The notes under the pieces: generated by a model | Databases searched by the model: none | What the model was told of the DNA's origin: nothing | What the model saw: the letters and a program-made list of their open reading frames with translations, nothing else | Origin: Liolophura sinensis | Taxonomy: Eukaryota > Mollusca > Polyplacophora > Chitonida > Chitonidae | Reading direction: 5' to 3' | DNA: 64,000 nucleotides | NCBI RefSeq assembly: GCF_032854445.1 | Contig: NC_088295.1 | Span: 52,307,249 to 52,371,248 of the forward strand | Shown: positions 12,024 through 23,020 of the stretch, piece after piece | Layout of the letters: each line of letters starts with the position of its first letter | How positions within the stretch are numbered: position 1 is the first letter of the stretch | Position numbers and translations under genes: made by a program

Positions 12024-13912
12024 TGCGTGAAGAAGAGGTACTTTTTAATTACATGAGGAGAAAGTGAGGGATATGGAAATATGGCCGAAATTGCTTCTAT
12101 TCAATCCTGTGAAGAAATCAAAAGACATCAAAACAAATTTTTTTACGGAAATTAGGGTGTTCGATCTGTTCAATTTGAACAAGGATGTCCAGTTAATTGT
12201 CTTCAGTGTTTAAGGAAAATTTGTCTCACTGTTGCGGACACTTGATACTTATGTATGAAATAACCATATCGCGCGAAAAAAATACTTTTCTCATGCGTCT
12301 ACCTTCAAAGATCCGTATCCTTAGATCAAACAAATCAATTCTCTAGCCGGCGTTGGAACACTGAAAAGATCACTCGTGCAAGATGAGGTAGAGTTTCCTG
12401 CATGCTGCTTTAGATTAACTTAAAACATAAAAAAAACCTTGACATTTTACTTTGTCAACGTAAACACCTTCTATCGATTCTAAGTTAATGGACATGGCGA
12501 TCAGTTCTTGGGATTCTGTAAAGTGTAATTCACCCACTTAAGACTTCTTTGACAGCACATGAAAGTTATCATTGACGCGTTTGTTAACTGAACTGGTTTC
12601 CTGCACTGGTCATTTGTGCAGGAAAACATAATAACTTAGCCACACATTTGTTATTGTCTTTCTGTATGACGCAGTTTTTGAAGGTGTATCGACAAATTCT
12701 ATTAATAAGTCAAGGACTATTCTAGTAGCTTAAAGATTTGTCGTCAGATCATCATTTATTGTTCCGGGGTTTTTGCTTGCTCGCTTGCAACTGATATTGG
12801 GGATACACTGTATGTGCTTTTATCAGAATAGTAGTAGTATTTGTAAAGTATATGGTTTTGTTATCAGATGAGTGCAATTATACACTGACGATAAATGACA
12901 ATTGCGTGCATAATAAAAAGTTGTCTCACTCATTAGCAATGGACACATCGATGACAAAAGCAATGACTGAATATCGATCATTTCCCGTTTAGATGAGGCT
13001 ACTTTGTTTGGAAAAGGTTAATGTGAGTAATTAGGTAGTGAGTTTCAGTCCTTATCAAATCCTTATAAAGTCTTCAGCCTGTTGGGATCGTCAAAGTTTA
13101 TCTTGTTTCGACAAAACACGAATTGTCTGAACGAAGTGACCGCCTCACCTCCTAGACATACAAATGAGATAGATAGCAGTTTTGTTTTTGTCTGGCATCC
13201 GCTTTCAAGTTATATGACGGTCTGAATTCTTGGTGGTTCTGAAATTACTTCTCAAAAACGGCTGTCATCTTCCTTTTTACAAAGGACCTGGCATGCTAAA
13301 GCGGAAAATCGGCCCCAGTGCAAGAAACTGTGCACCTCAAGAAGCGAAACTGACAATGGCTGTGAGTGACAACTGCAGACAGACTCGTAAGGCCACTTCT
13401 TTTTTCAGTTCTGTTTTATTCTTCTGTTCTTGTTATTTGGCAAACATGAGACATAAAGCTCCAAACATGCACTGAAGAGATGTACATGTCATAAAATAGA
13501 AAAATGGTAGCCTTCTCCTTTCACACTGAAATATGTTTTTTTTTAAAATTGGACACTGTGGAGTGGTGGAAAGCACTTTAACACAAGTGCAACTTTTTGA
13601 AAAATTCTTGAGCACGCAGTTGAGCACTAATAAAATAAATATATAACAAATGTAACTTCCAGCCTTATACTTCTGCTACGCATAACGTGTTAATGTTAAT
13701 GATAGCTAGATCACTTGACCACATGCTCTCAACCATGATTTCGTGATAGATGTCACACGTTACGTAATACCATCTTAACAATTATCCACTCTAATTCATG
13801 ATAGCTCTTATTTAATGCAAGACGGCCTATATCTTTATTCACGCAAAAGTATGCTTCCACACAAAAGAAAAGACCGAAAGATTCGAACTCTTCCTTGAGA
13901 TGCAACCGGTTC

Positions 13913-13956
13913 ACCACAGTGATTTGGTTAGTTTACCACAGTGATTTGGTTAGTTC
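13913..13956. repeat. 22-bp perfect-unit duplication
   Basis: Two adjacent copies of ACCACAGTGATTTGGTTAGT plus two bases, the last base differing. It is a simple local duplication. Confidence 0.9.
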
Positions 13957-16189
13957 ACTGTACTATGAAGTATGCCTGATAGACAACTGCAGAAAAAGGG
14001 ATTTTAAACTTGCCAAAATATAACAAAATTGATCTCTTTATAAAGTTTATGTTTTACACATGAAGATAAACGTTAACTAAACGAAATTTTGACAGCACGT
14101 AGAAATATACACATGAAAGTTTCCGTAAAGATGTTTCTGCTTAACGTTGATCACATTGTAAATTTGTAAATTAGCATTTTTTATTGATCGTGCAATTCAG
14201 CAGGATTATTACGAAACATCCATTCCTTTCATGATCATATAACTCGTATGGGTGCTTCGACCAAGTTGTATACTTCCGATCTGGAAATTTACACAATTGT
14301 GCTAGGATTTTGAAATTTGCACCGTCTTATCGTCCTTCTCTGGAACCGATTTTCCGCCCTACCGTACCAGGCCCTTTCTTTCTAAACCGTTTGCTGAAAG
14401 ATTTCACAATAAAAAGGACAAGATAACGAATAGCTAAAAGCGAAATTTACGCCGGTGCTGGTTTCATATTGTTGGTTTTTCTTTGTGGATAGTTAGTGGT
14501 AAAAAGGTCGTTATCGGTAGTCGATTTTGCAGCCTCGTCCAGGCTCAAAATGTGTCTATGGTTTCTGATAAAATGCTGTTGATGGAGTGGGAGATTCACA
14601 CGTCTTAACTTTTCAGTTTTAAGCCTTCTGTGTGTAATTGACTGTCATCTCGTCAAATAATGCGTGTTAAGCTCCTGAAATTTTCCCACAAATTACAGTC
14701 ATAAAAATAACATGTATTTTAGTATTTTTCCTTTCTGAACCATATGGGTTATAATTTACAGACCCTCCATTACACCAACGGGCCAAAACAAGCGTATTGT
14801 TCCAGAAGAAATTTTCTGATTTGGAGAAAAGGAGGGTTAAAAACCATAAAGCCTTTCTCATTTTTCTTTATCATGTCATTCCGACTGGATTAGTGCTGCA
14901 GGACGTGTTGATCTTTTCAAGATCTGTAATTCCCTCATGGTTTATATAATAGGCATGTTTGCCAAGGGTGACCTTATACATTAGGCAACATGTTTACAAG
15001 TAAGAGCTTGCAGCAGCATTGAGAAGCGCTTGTTCGTTTTGTAAGGGTTTACGCCATGTATAGACATTGTACACCTTATGATGCTCCTGCAAAACGTTCT
15101 AAAATGGCTGTGTTTAACAAGCTTTAAAAACAGAACACAGTATAGTGTTTTACAGAGCTCGACAACAGAAATGTATGTACATGTATTCACTTTGATCTGT
15201 GGCTACACTTCATACGTCCATTTCTTTCTTCCTTATGGCTTTCGTGGAAAGAAAAGATCTCCGGGCAACCCGTCAATTGTTTTCCGCGTGTTGCCTATGA
15301 CCATGTTCGCCAATGATGTGATCACCCGTGACATTTATGAGACTTCAGCCAGCAGAAACCCGGTCTATAGGGAATCGTTCAGACGCTCGCTCACCCTAGC
15401 GTTCACAACATCCTGTCCTCTCCCTGCTCTATGTACGCCACCTCTTCAAAGTCCTATCACGTCAACGCGTAGCTGTAAAGATCACGACTCGCTAAACAGA
15501 AAGATAATTACCTATCATCACTCTCCTTAAAATGTCCTCCGTTGACTTATTGCTTTCGTTATGTTACTGGTGTATAACTTACAGGTACAGCTTCGGAGCC
15601 ATCCTTCCATGTTAACATCACACAGTTACATATCACACATTGCTTGGAAATGTTTACAAAAGTGCAAATTTCGGAGGCAGGTAGAGGGATATAGATTGAT
15701 ATCAAGCTTTTAAGCACCACCAACTTCTGTCATGCGTACAAGTCCCGGAAGCTCCACGATTCTAGAATGCCGTACACGAGATCTCAACCAAGTTGTGTCA
15801 CGGAGAGACGTGGCCTAAGGAGTATAGAGATGTAAAAGGGACATGTTGAAAGACTATTTTAAATGTGGACGGGATGATAAACGAAATTAAAAATCGGAAC
15901 TCCGAGTTTAAAAGTCTACCTCAGCACATCATGTGAGGGTCAAGGCAAGTTTAGGCCCAGGACGTTCTATATTTTAACTATGTGACCTTAGAAATGTCCC
16001 GAGAAAGAGTCTTTTCTGAGTCTCTTTCCTTAACATCACTTTGAATACTTTCTTACTTTACGTTATTTTTGAAAACCAAAGAGACTCTAGCTCTAAATAG
16101 TGTAGCCAAAGTTACCTATTTAGTCTGATGCCGGTATATATAAGAATCATTCACGTATGTTCTTAATCCGTTTGGGTTGTTATTACACG

Positions 16190-17410
16190 AACGTTCTGGG
16201 GAGTCTGCAATGAAATTATTAAATAGGTCACCATTAAGTGAGCTGCGGCCATGTCGGAGACTACAACGGTGAATGTTGCTAATTCTGTCACTTACAGAAA
16301 CCCATTTAGAAGGTGGAATAACTTTATAGAATGTTTGTATTTTCTTCTTAAAATCGACATTATTAGTGTGCCAGAAAGGTGTTCCAATCTCGCACAGAGC
16401 GGAGAAAGAAAGAGTTTTTAAAATACTCTGTTCGACACAAGTAGAGGGTTATGTTAAAGGGAGAACATGAAGGATAAGGATTAGGTTCATAACAAAAGGG
16501 CGGTAGTTGTTTATGTAATGGATGTCTAGGACCTTGTGAAATAATTCCACATGAAAGATAGCCTGTGTATTAATCGCCAAGTAGCCAGAGTACGGAAACT
16601 AGATTCCAGATAAAGCAAATTCAAGGAGGTGCTTCAAGTTAAGCCAGTAATTACCTTTTTAATTTTCCTGAGGGCGATCAATCTGAATTCCAGTCAAATT
16701 GTCCCACACAACATCACCATATTCAAGGTTAGGTCTAATAACTTATAGATAATTGCTAGGCGTTTTTGTGAAGCATATGACTTAATCCTAACTCATGATT
16801 TTTTTTTTGTTGGCATTAGCTATGATACCGTCTCTATGGTCTTTCCGAGTGCCATCGTTTATTAATTGACAGAGTCTACCCTATAAGTTTGTCAGTTTTC
16901 GATTGTGTTAAGGGGTCCTTGTTTAACAGGGAAGGTTTATTTCGGAAAGTGATCAGCGTACAGATACAAATATTGTATGATCAGATGTTGTGTCCTTGCT
17001 GTACTGAACTCAATCAACCAGTTTGAGAACCATTATTTTATACGTAGTACATCACGCTCCAGACTCAAAATCTTATCCGGATGCGTGATTATTTCAGGCA
17101 TGATATTCAAACACATGTAGTCAGCAAATAAACGTATATATTATTCAGTACACCAGCAGGTAAGTTGTTTATATATAAAAGAAGGGGGCCAGGGACAGAG
17201 TATTGCGGTATCACTGACAACTCACTTGTATTTGTCAGTAAGATAATCGTTACAACTCTAGAATAGTGTCTCTAATGTCTCTATACAGCATAGCAAGTAG
17301 GCCTTTGTGCCAGAACTTGTCGCAGTTTTTGGAAATATCGAAAAATACAAAAACAGACCTCTTTGCTCTTATCTAAACATTGACAATATCAACATATGTA
17401 TCTACTAAAT
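16190..17410 (-). pseudogene. Non-LTR retrotransposon reverse transcriptase relic (CR1/Jockey-like group)
   Basis: Conceptual translation of the minus strand, with several frame changes and stops, shows an ordered LINE reverse-transcriptase C-terminal half. At about 17280-17345 motif A reads FFDISKNCDKFWHKGLL, where the family norm is FDISKAFDxVWH. Next comes a degraded GxxLGPLLFxIYxNDLP block at 17165-17215. Motif C near 17105-17140 reads FADY where FADD is expected. At 16686-16740 the thumb region reads IRPNLEYGDVVWDNL. At 16215-16262 the C-terminal RHGRSSLNGDLF resembles the usual R.GxSxLNxDLF. The enzyme would copy its RNA at a nicked target. The lost catalytic Asp and many stops show it is dead. 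The 5' half was not found. Confidence 0.85.
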
Positions 17411-17929
17411 GAGTACAGGTTGACGACGTTAGAAGAAACTAGAATTGGTTGGGTGATGTCGAGTGATTTGTCTTCAGAAGGATTACAAGGCTTTATGTGT
17501 CACCCATGTCCCAGTAACTAAGTTCTTAATTGGTGATAATTTGCAACAATAATTAAAAAGCATCAAACCAGGTAAGCAAATTAGACAAACTGCCATGTCT
17601 GGACCAAGTTCCAGTTGACGGTAAAATTAGTCCCGAAAATTTAACGGTTATGAGAAGCCTTTTTTACGCAAGGGCAATCAGACGGAAGAGTGACGAAACA
17701 AGGGGTGCTTTACCAAGAAAAAGGGAGATATCAACCAGAAGTGGATGTCAGTATTACCACACTTGACTCAAGCAAGGTAAGTGAATATTCTTCTCATTTT
17801 AATGGTTTAATTCACCAGTTAAAACATTCAACTGGCCATTTCCGAGCTAGAATGTTGGCGGACTGCTCTGAAGGAAGATTTTAAATAAAGTGACTGGCCA
17901 TCAAATAGAGTTTTCTTCAGTCAACAAGA

Positions 17930-18990
17930 ATGCGTGATTATTTAAAATGAGATTGATAAACTATTGGCAAAAGGGGTGCTTATCAAGATTGGTCATGAAC
18001 CAGGGGAGATTATCTCAAGCATTTTCACAAGGCCTTAAATAGATGTGACTCGTAGATTATTTCTTAACCTAAATGGCCTTATTGAACGTGTCATATACCG
18101 CCATTTTAAGATGGACACACTGAAGTCGGTCGTCTATCTCCTCAAATCCAATTGTTAGATGACCTAAAGGTGGCGTATTATTCTGTACCCATTGCCAAGT
18201 GTCACCAAAATACTTGAAATTCCAACGGCAAGGACAATTTTATGCCGAAACCTGTTTCCCGCATGATTTGTTATTCTGTTCTAGGAAATTTACAAAACTC
18301 ATGAAGTCAGTTTTTGCATGCTTAAGACTGGGAGGACATTTATCCTCAGGCTATACAGACGTGTACCTCCAAACTGATTCACATCAGAAGTGTATTCCGA
18401 ATGTTCGTGATACAATCAATTTATTGAACATTCCAGGGTTTGTTGGATACCCAAACAAGCTGAACTTGATACCGTCAAACAGCACGGTTCATCTTGGCTT
18501 TGTGCTGGATTCTGTAAAAATGACATGTCTGACGCCAAGCAAACTTGATAATCTTGAAGCATCTGTGCCCGAGGTTATAGAAGAGTTATCGCCCCACCAT
18601 CCAAGTGTCCCAAGTGTTATAATAATGGTTTCTAGTTTCCCAGGATTAAATTACATTACATTACATTATTGTTCACTGGACAGAGATAAATCAATTGCTA
18701 TCCAGCTGAACAAAGGGAATTATGATTTCTTACGGGATTTGTACAGAGTTGAAGAAGCTAAACACTAATGGCGGTATATTTAGAGCTATTCGAAGTGTTG
18801 TTTGGTCCGAAAGCTTTTCTAGAGAGTTTTCAAGAGAAGCATGTTAAGCTCTCGACAAATAATACCACAGCCGTGTGAGTAATTAATGACATGGGTTTAA
18901 GTCAATCTAATGAGTGCAACACTGTGACCAAAACAGTTTGGGAATGTTGCAGTGCTAACAATATTTGGATATATGCTTGTCACATACCCA

Positions 18991-18992
<2 letters not shown>
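17930..18992 (+). pseudogene. DIRS reverse transcriptase and RNase H relic
   Basis: Reading frames joined across a few lesions give EIDKLLAKGVLIKIGHEPGE, then FLNLNGLIE, then YRHFKMDTLKS. An open stretch at 18199-18768 follows with SPKYLKFQRQGQ, FTKLMKSVFACLR and STVHLGFVLDS. The YIDD catalytic box is reduced to YTDV near 18354. The RNase H part at 18769-18992 includes FQEKHVKLSTNNTTAV, then one in-frame TGA, then VINDMGLSQSNECN and NNIWIYACHIP. The HxxxxxTxNTTAxxYINxMG pattern is typical of DIRS/Ngaro RNase H. The frame then runs into the AT microsatellite at the Penelope insertion. Confidence 0.85.

Positions 18993-19057
<65 letters not shown>
18993..19057. repeat. (AT)n microsatellite
   Basis: About 32 AT units directly after the DIRS RNase H codons for ACHIP. 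It forms the left edge of the inserted Penelope block; a second AT run (20809-20895) forms the right edge. Confidence 0.95.
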
Positions 19058-19059
<2 letters not shown>

Positions 19060-19151
19060 AAGAAATAGAGAAAGATCCCCTGGTGAGGAGAATTGGAACA
19101 CGTACATGTCAAAACAGGCAATGGTTTAGTTACATGGCATAATACATGGAT

Positions 19152-19325
19152 TTTTTTTTTGATTGGTGTTTTACACGTGGGAAACCCACGACCATCCGCA
19201 GGTTGCTGAAAGATCTTCCCACGTACGGCCGGAGAGGAAGTCAGCATGAGCTGGTCTTGAACTCACAGCGACCGCATTGGTGAGAGGCTTCTGGGTCACT
19301 ACGCTGCGCTAGCGCGCTAACCGAC
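19152..19325 (-). mobile_element. SINE family A copy inside the Penelope element, with TSD
   Basis: The minus-strand copy starts with a T-run (the A-tail of the element), then GATTGGTGTTTTAC. It has a deletion of the central body and a shortened head ending GCGCTAACCGAC. A perfect 15-bp target-site duplication, GCATAATACATGGAT, flanks it at 19137-19151 and 19326-19340. It is therefore the youngest layer of this nest. Confidence 0.95.
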
Positions 19326-19620
19326 GCATAATACATGGATAAATTGTTGCTGGGAACAAGGTCGCACATGTATAAAGCTGTTAAGTAGCGAACATTAGAA
19401 AAATCAATACCTAAGAATGTCTTTCCGCAGCGCGACTAGTGACGATACGTCTTTATTAGCATCGAGCGGATGACCCTGCGGATAATCTGTGACATAATTT
19501 TTGTACATGTACAGTGAGTAATATATATACAATGAGTAATAAAAATGAACTTATTTGACAAAATTAATCAACATAAATTATACAACCATGCGGTAGATCA
19601 TGATATTATGAGATACGATA

Positions 19621-20765
19621 TTAGGGCCGATGACTACCATTATGACATGGGTTGTATTTATTTATGAAGAAAGTTTCTTTTACATCTAAGGTAGCTTGAT
19701 TTCTATCTGATACTTTATAAAATGGAAAAACTTTAAACGAGGGAGTCAATGACAATGCGCATGAGCGTATGTGCTTACTGATTGGAAGATGACAATATTC
19801 TTCATTGTTGATATGTTGTCGATGCAGCTTCAATCTGGAGCGGAGATCTGAGGTCTGGCCAATGTATGTTTGCCACATCCCATGCAAACAAGTGCACATC
19901 CAACATTTTTTACAGTACAGCACATGTCAAATTTTACATTAAACACAAAATCTTCTGTCTCAGATTGAAAGTTTGATCCTTCTAACATGTGTATGCATGC
20001 TCCACATCTAGGTTTCTTGCATTTAGTAACCGATGGAGTCACAGATTTTTCTGAAAAGACAATTTTTTTAGGCTTGGAGCCTGTCGTTTGCTATTAATGA
20101 CCTTAGATTTGGCTAGAATATCTTTCACCCTGTCACTGTTTTCTAGAATTGGTCAGGTATTCACAATGATTGGAAAAATGTTGTTATTGTTGGGATTATG
20201 TCTTGAAACAAATGGAATTACCTTCTCGTCAGGGTTCTCTCAGTTCAGTCAATGAATGACTCTGAGCGGTCCTAATTCCTGTGTCAATTAATCCTTCCGG
20301 ATAACCCCTGTTACGTAGACATGATTTAAGTTCTATTAATCTCTCATTTCGTTTCGACTTTACGTTTACAACAGTACAGATTGTTCTGGCAAGGGAATAT
20401 GGGATATTTTCCCGAGTATGACGCGGCTGATCCGAACTAAAATGAAGATAGAGTTGTGTGTCCGTTGGCTTTCGATAAATATCAGTTGATATAGAAGTCC
20501 CCTCTTTCAAGACAAGTATGTCTAAAAACGGTATTGACTTAGAATTTACTTCTGTTGTGAAGGATATTTGGGTATGAAGGTTATTGAGGCTATCAAAGAG
20601 AAGATAAATCGGCCCAGCTTCCTTTGGCCGGAAAATAAAATAATCATCCAGGTGTCTTTTCCACTGGTTTTTAAATTCTGTTGCAAAATCATGTCCAAAC
20701 ATGGTTTCTATTTTTTCTATGTTTGTATTATGCCATGTAACTAAACCACTGCCTGTTTTGACATG
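19621..20765 (-). pseudogene. Penelope-like reverse transcriptase/GIY-YIG endonuclease relic
   Basis: From right to left, the open stretch 20229-20702 (157 residues) carries WKRHLDDYFIF, with the LDD catalytic pair kept. It continues with TTEVNSKSIPFLDILVLKEG, TDIYRKPTDTQLYLHFSS and NIPYSLARTICT, all standard PLE landmarks. The frame then shifts to VIPFVSRHNPNNNNIFPIIV with a stop soon after. Next come the Cys-rich CKKPRCGACIHMLEG, and the GIY-YIG part (WQTYIGQTSDLRSRLKLH, then FFINKYNP) at 19621-19860. At least two frame changes and one stop break it. The combination of domains makes the assignment firm, but the protein cannot be made in one piece. Confidence 0.88.
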
Positions 20766-20807
20766 TAGGTTCCTTAGTTACTGGTAACACATATCCTATA
20801 CAAAAGA

Positions 20808-20808
<1 letters not shown>

Positions 20809-20895
<87 letters not shown>
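20809..20895. repeat. (AT)n microsatellite
   Basis: About 43 AT units between the 5' end of the Penelope relic and the resumed DIRS sequence. Confidence 0.95.
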
Positions 20896-20896
<1 letters not shown>

Positions 20897-20899
20897 CGC

Positions 20900-21960
20900 T
20901 TAGCAATCAAATCCATGTTCTTCATGATGTAAACCTGTGTGCCTCAAGATTAAATTATCAGTTGCAATCATATGTTCCTTTTAGGCCTGACCCAGGTGCG
21001 TTTGCTACAGATTCATTCTCATTGTAATACTGAAGGCACCCAAAAAGGTGCTAGGGGACAAATCAACTGGAATTGGCCTACTCAAACATTGGTATCATAA
21101 ATTTACCAGACTGCTCGTACAAATACCTGTGTTGTTACTAACATGCCAGCGATTGATAACTCTTGTGGGATATTATCCGCTGGGGTAATTAATATACGTT
21201 GGGACATAAGCTGATATTCTTACATATAACATCGAAAAGTCAGTAAAGATCCCACACAGAAGCAGTACGGATCATATCTTAAGAGGTGGGAGCACTACTG
21301 TAATTCATGTGGAATTGATCCCATTTGTCAAACTGTTGTGAACGCTCTCAGCTTTCTTGGCGAATTGACAGATTCTGGTCTGGGGCATAATGCTCTTAAA
21401 ATAGCCAGAATTGCACTATGTTCAGTTATATTCCTTCGAATACAACACAGCCTTTGGAGACAATCCTTATCGGGACAAAGCTCACGAGCGGAGTATTTAA
21501 CGTTCGACCAACCTTTCCACTCTACGCCAACATCTAGGATATTAGCAAGGTGCTAAGGATTCTGAAGAACAGTGCGCCACTTAATCAAATGGGTTTAAAA
21601 GATTAGACCCAGAATTTTACTGCATTACTGGCTCTGTTGAGTGGCCATCGTTGCCAGATTTTACATTGTTTTTATGTCAACGGCAAACATTATGTGATGA
21701 TGAGTGTGTTTTTGTTACTCCGATTTGTCCAAGGCATCACGGCCTGGAAGTCCATGGCTAATGTGGAATACTGGCGGTATCCCCAAGACGAACAGTTGTG
21801 AGTAATTAAATACCTTAAAGCATTGGAGATGACAGGCAGTTCAGGGGAAAGAAATCATCTCAACTCATCTTCATGCCAGCAAGATTGATACTGCACTACA
21901 GGCTTCGTAATCACCCGGGCTTTATGCTACATCAGAAAGTCTTCAAAGACCTAGTCGTTC
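20900..21960 (+). pseudogene. DIRS element, post-RNase H linker and tyrosine recombinase relic
   Basis: The DIRS reading resumes with CASRLNYQLQS and FRPDPGAFATDSFSL (20980-21023), then WPTQT (about 21080). The recombinase domain follows: KDPTQKQYGSYLKRWEHYCN at about 21245 and TVVNALSFLGELTDSGLG at about 21330-21380. TALLALLSGHRCQ at about 21620-21660, in another frame, matches the helix before the first catalytic Arg region of DIRS recombinases. Later catalytic motifs cannot be placed confidently. Several frameshifts and stops are present, so it is non-functional. Confidence 0.8.
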
Positions 21961-22041
21961 GACACCCAACCGCTCATATGTGTGTCTTTTTTTGTTTTAA
22001 AACAAAAGTTTGGATCCAGTTTATTCCTTGACACTATATTC

Positions 22042-22207
22042 GATGATAGCAGTACGCAGTGCTAAGAACAGTATCGATGTGCTTTTATCGGCACGAACAG
22101 GCAGCGGAAAGTTTGTGTGCTATCAGGTAATGCCAATGATAGTGAAAGAGCTCGAACAGCTAATGTAGCCTATGTTGTTGTTGTTTCGGCGGTAATTTCT
22201 ATCATGA
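22042..22207 (+). pseudogene. RecQ-helicase-like fragment (motifs I and Ia)
   Basis: One frame reads IDVLLSARTGSGKFVCYQV followed by PMIVKELEQ. After a one-base shift, another frame reads NVAYVVVVSAVISIM. Together they resemble the Walker A region of superfamily 2 RecQ helicases (GKDVLV.xPTGxGKSxCYQ.P then VVVVSPLISLM). The Ser/Thr after the Walker Lys is replaced by Phe. Only about 55 residues remain and the frame is broken, so it is a relic. Whether it belonged to a transposon next to the DIRS element or to a processed host gene is unknown. Confidence 0.6.
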
Positions 22208-22731
22208 CTATATTACATAAAAATGACTGCCCCGATTATCTTTAACAAGTCTATGTGCAGGGAATTATTTTTGTCGCTAGCACTTTCGTGCCTACTGTGA
22301 AGTAAATTCATTCCATTCACCATATTTCCAAGGCCATATTGTTTTGAACTCCTACCTGTGTCATCAACTAAGGTGTCTTGGTAAAGTGGAACTTGATTGG
22401 GCCGTAAATCATGCATATTTGTGAAGTCAAATTCGGGGCGTTAAAGAGTTAATATGTCTCAATAAATCAAAGTAGATAATGTTGGACATCGCTAGTTTGA
22501 TTAAATGAAGATGCGTTTGAGTATAAATAAACGTCATTTACATCTACTGTGTCACCCTGAATCAAAACAGTGGTGAAAGTATCTGGAAAACTGATATTTT
22601 GGGAGCCCACGGCAGATGGGATAACAGTAGATCAGTTGCAAATGGCAGATGTATACGTATACCTCTGCAGTCAATTATAGATTGTGCAGGATGGTCGAAT
22701 CACAGGACATGTGCAACTTACTACAACTTAC
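22208..22731. other. No recognisable gene
   Basis: AT-rich, unassigned. A minus-strand ORF of 67 codons (22213-22416) has no recognisable signature. Confidence 0.5.
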
Positions 22732-22741
22732 TATAACAAAC

Positions 22742-23010
22742 CGGGGCGTCTGTGGCTCAGTTGGTTAGCGCGGTAGCGCAGTGTAATGGCCCAGGAGCCT
22801 CTCACCAATGCGGTCGCTGTGAGTTGAAGTCCCGCTCATGCTGGCTTCCTCTCCGGCTGTAAGTGAGAAGGTCTTCCAGCAACCTGCGGATGGTCGTGGG
22901 TTTCCTCAGGGCTGTGCCCGGTTTCCATCCACCATAATGCTGGCCGCCGTCGTATAAATCATATATTATTGAGTACGGCGTAAAACACCAATCAAGTAAA
23001 TAAATAATGT
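22742..23010 (+). mobile_element. SINE family A, full-length plus-strand copy with TSD
   Basis: This is the best plus-strand reference copy. The head starts GGGGCGTCTGTGGCTCAGTT with a perfect A box (TGGCTCAGTTGG) and a near-perfect B box (GTTGAAGTCC, one mismatch). The body follows (CTTCCTCTCCGGC, AACCTGCGGATGGTCGTGGG, CCACCATAATGCTGGCCGCC). The 3' end is GAGTACGGCGTAAAACACCA with an AAAT-rich tail. The 10-bp duplication TATAACAAAC lies at 22732-22741 and 23011-23020. Confidence 0.95.
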
Positions 23011-23020
23011 TATAACAAAC

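Larger units (their letters stand above)
10553..16189. other. No recognisable gene
   Basis: About 5.6 kb without a domain I recognise. The longest ORF is 150 codons (15078-15530, +); it has no family signature and I do not call it. Simple repeats and a G-rich block are listed separately. Confidence 0.45.
19058..20808 (-). mobile_element. Penelope-like element (PLE), minus strand, with inverted 5' fragment
   Basis: A minus-strand element interrupts the DIRS relic. Its coding part (19621-20765) joins a reverse transcriptase to a GIY-YIG endonuclease, the hallmark of Penelope-like elements. A 43-bp stretch next to the 5' part of the ORF (20725-20767) is repeated in inverted orientation at 19103-19145 with one mismatch. 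Partial inverted or tandem copies at the ends are common in this class. AT microsatellites lie outside both ends. A SINE is inserted at 19152-19325. Confidence 0.85.
17690..22000 (+). mobile_element. DIRS-type (tyrosine recombinase) retrotransposon relic, split by a Penelope insertion
   Basis: Reverse transcriptase, RNase H and tyrosine recombinase segments occur in DIRS order on the plus strand, at 17.9-18.77, 18.77-18.99 and 20.9-21.96 kb. The middle is interrupted by an AT microsatellite and an inverted Penelope-like element. DIRS elements encode a tyrosine recombinase instead of a DDE integrase. I could not define the terminal repeats, so the outer borders are approximate. Confidence 0.85.

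Noticed and set aside
15078-15530. 150-codon plus-strand ORF, one of the longest outside repeats
   Set aside because: No recognisable domain or splice context, and a low-information sequence. It could be an unknown exon, but I cannot support it.
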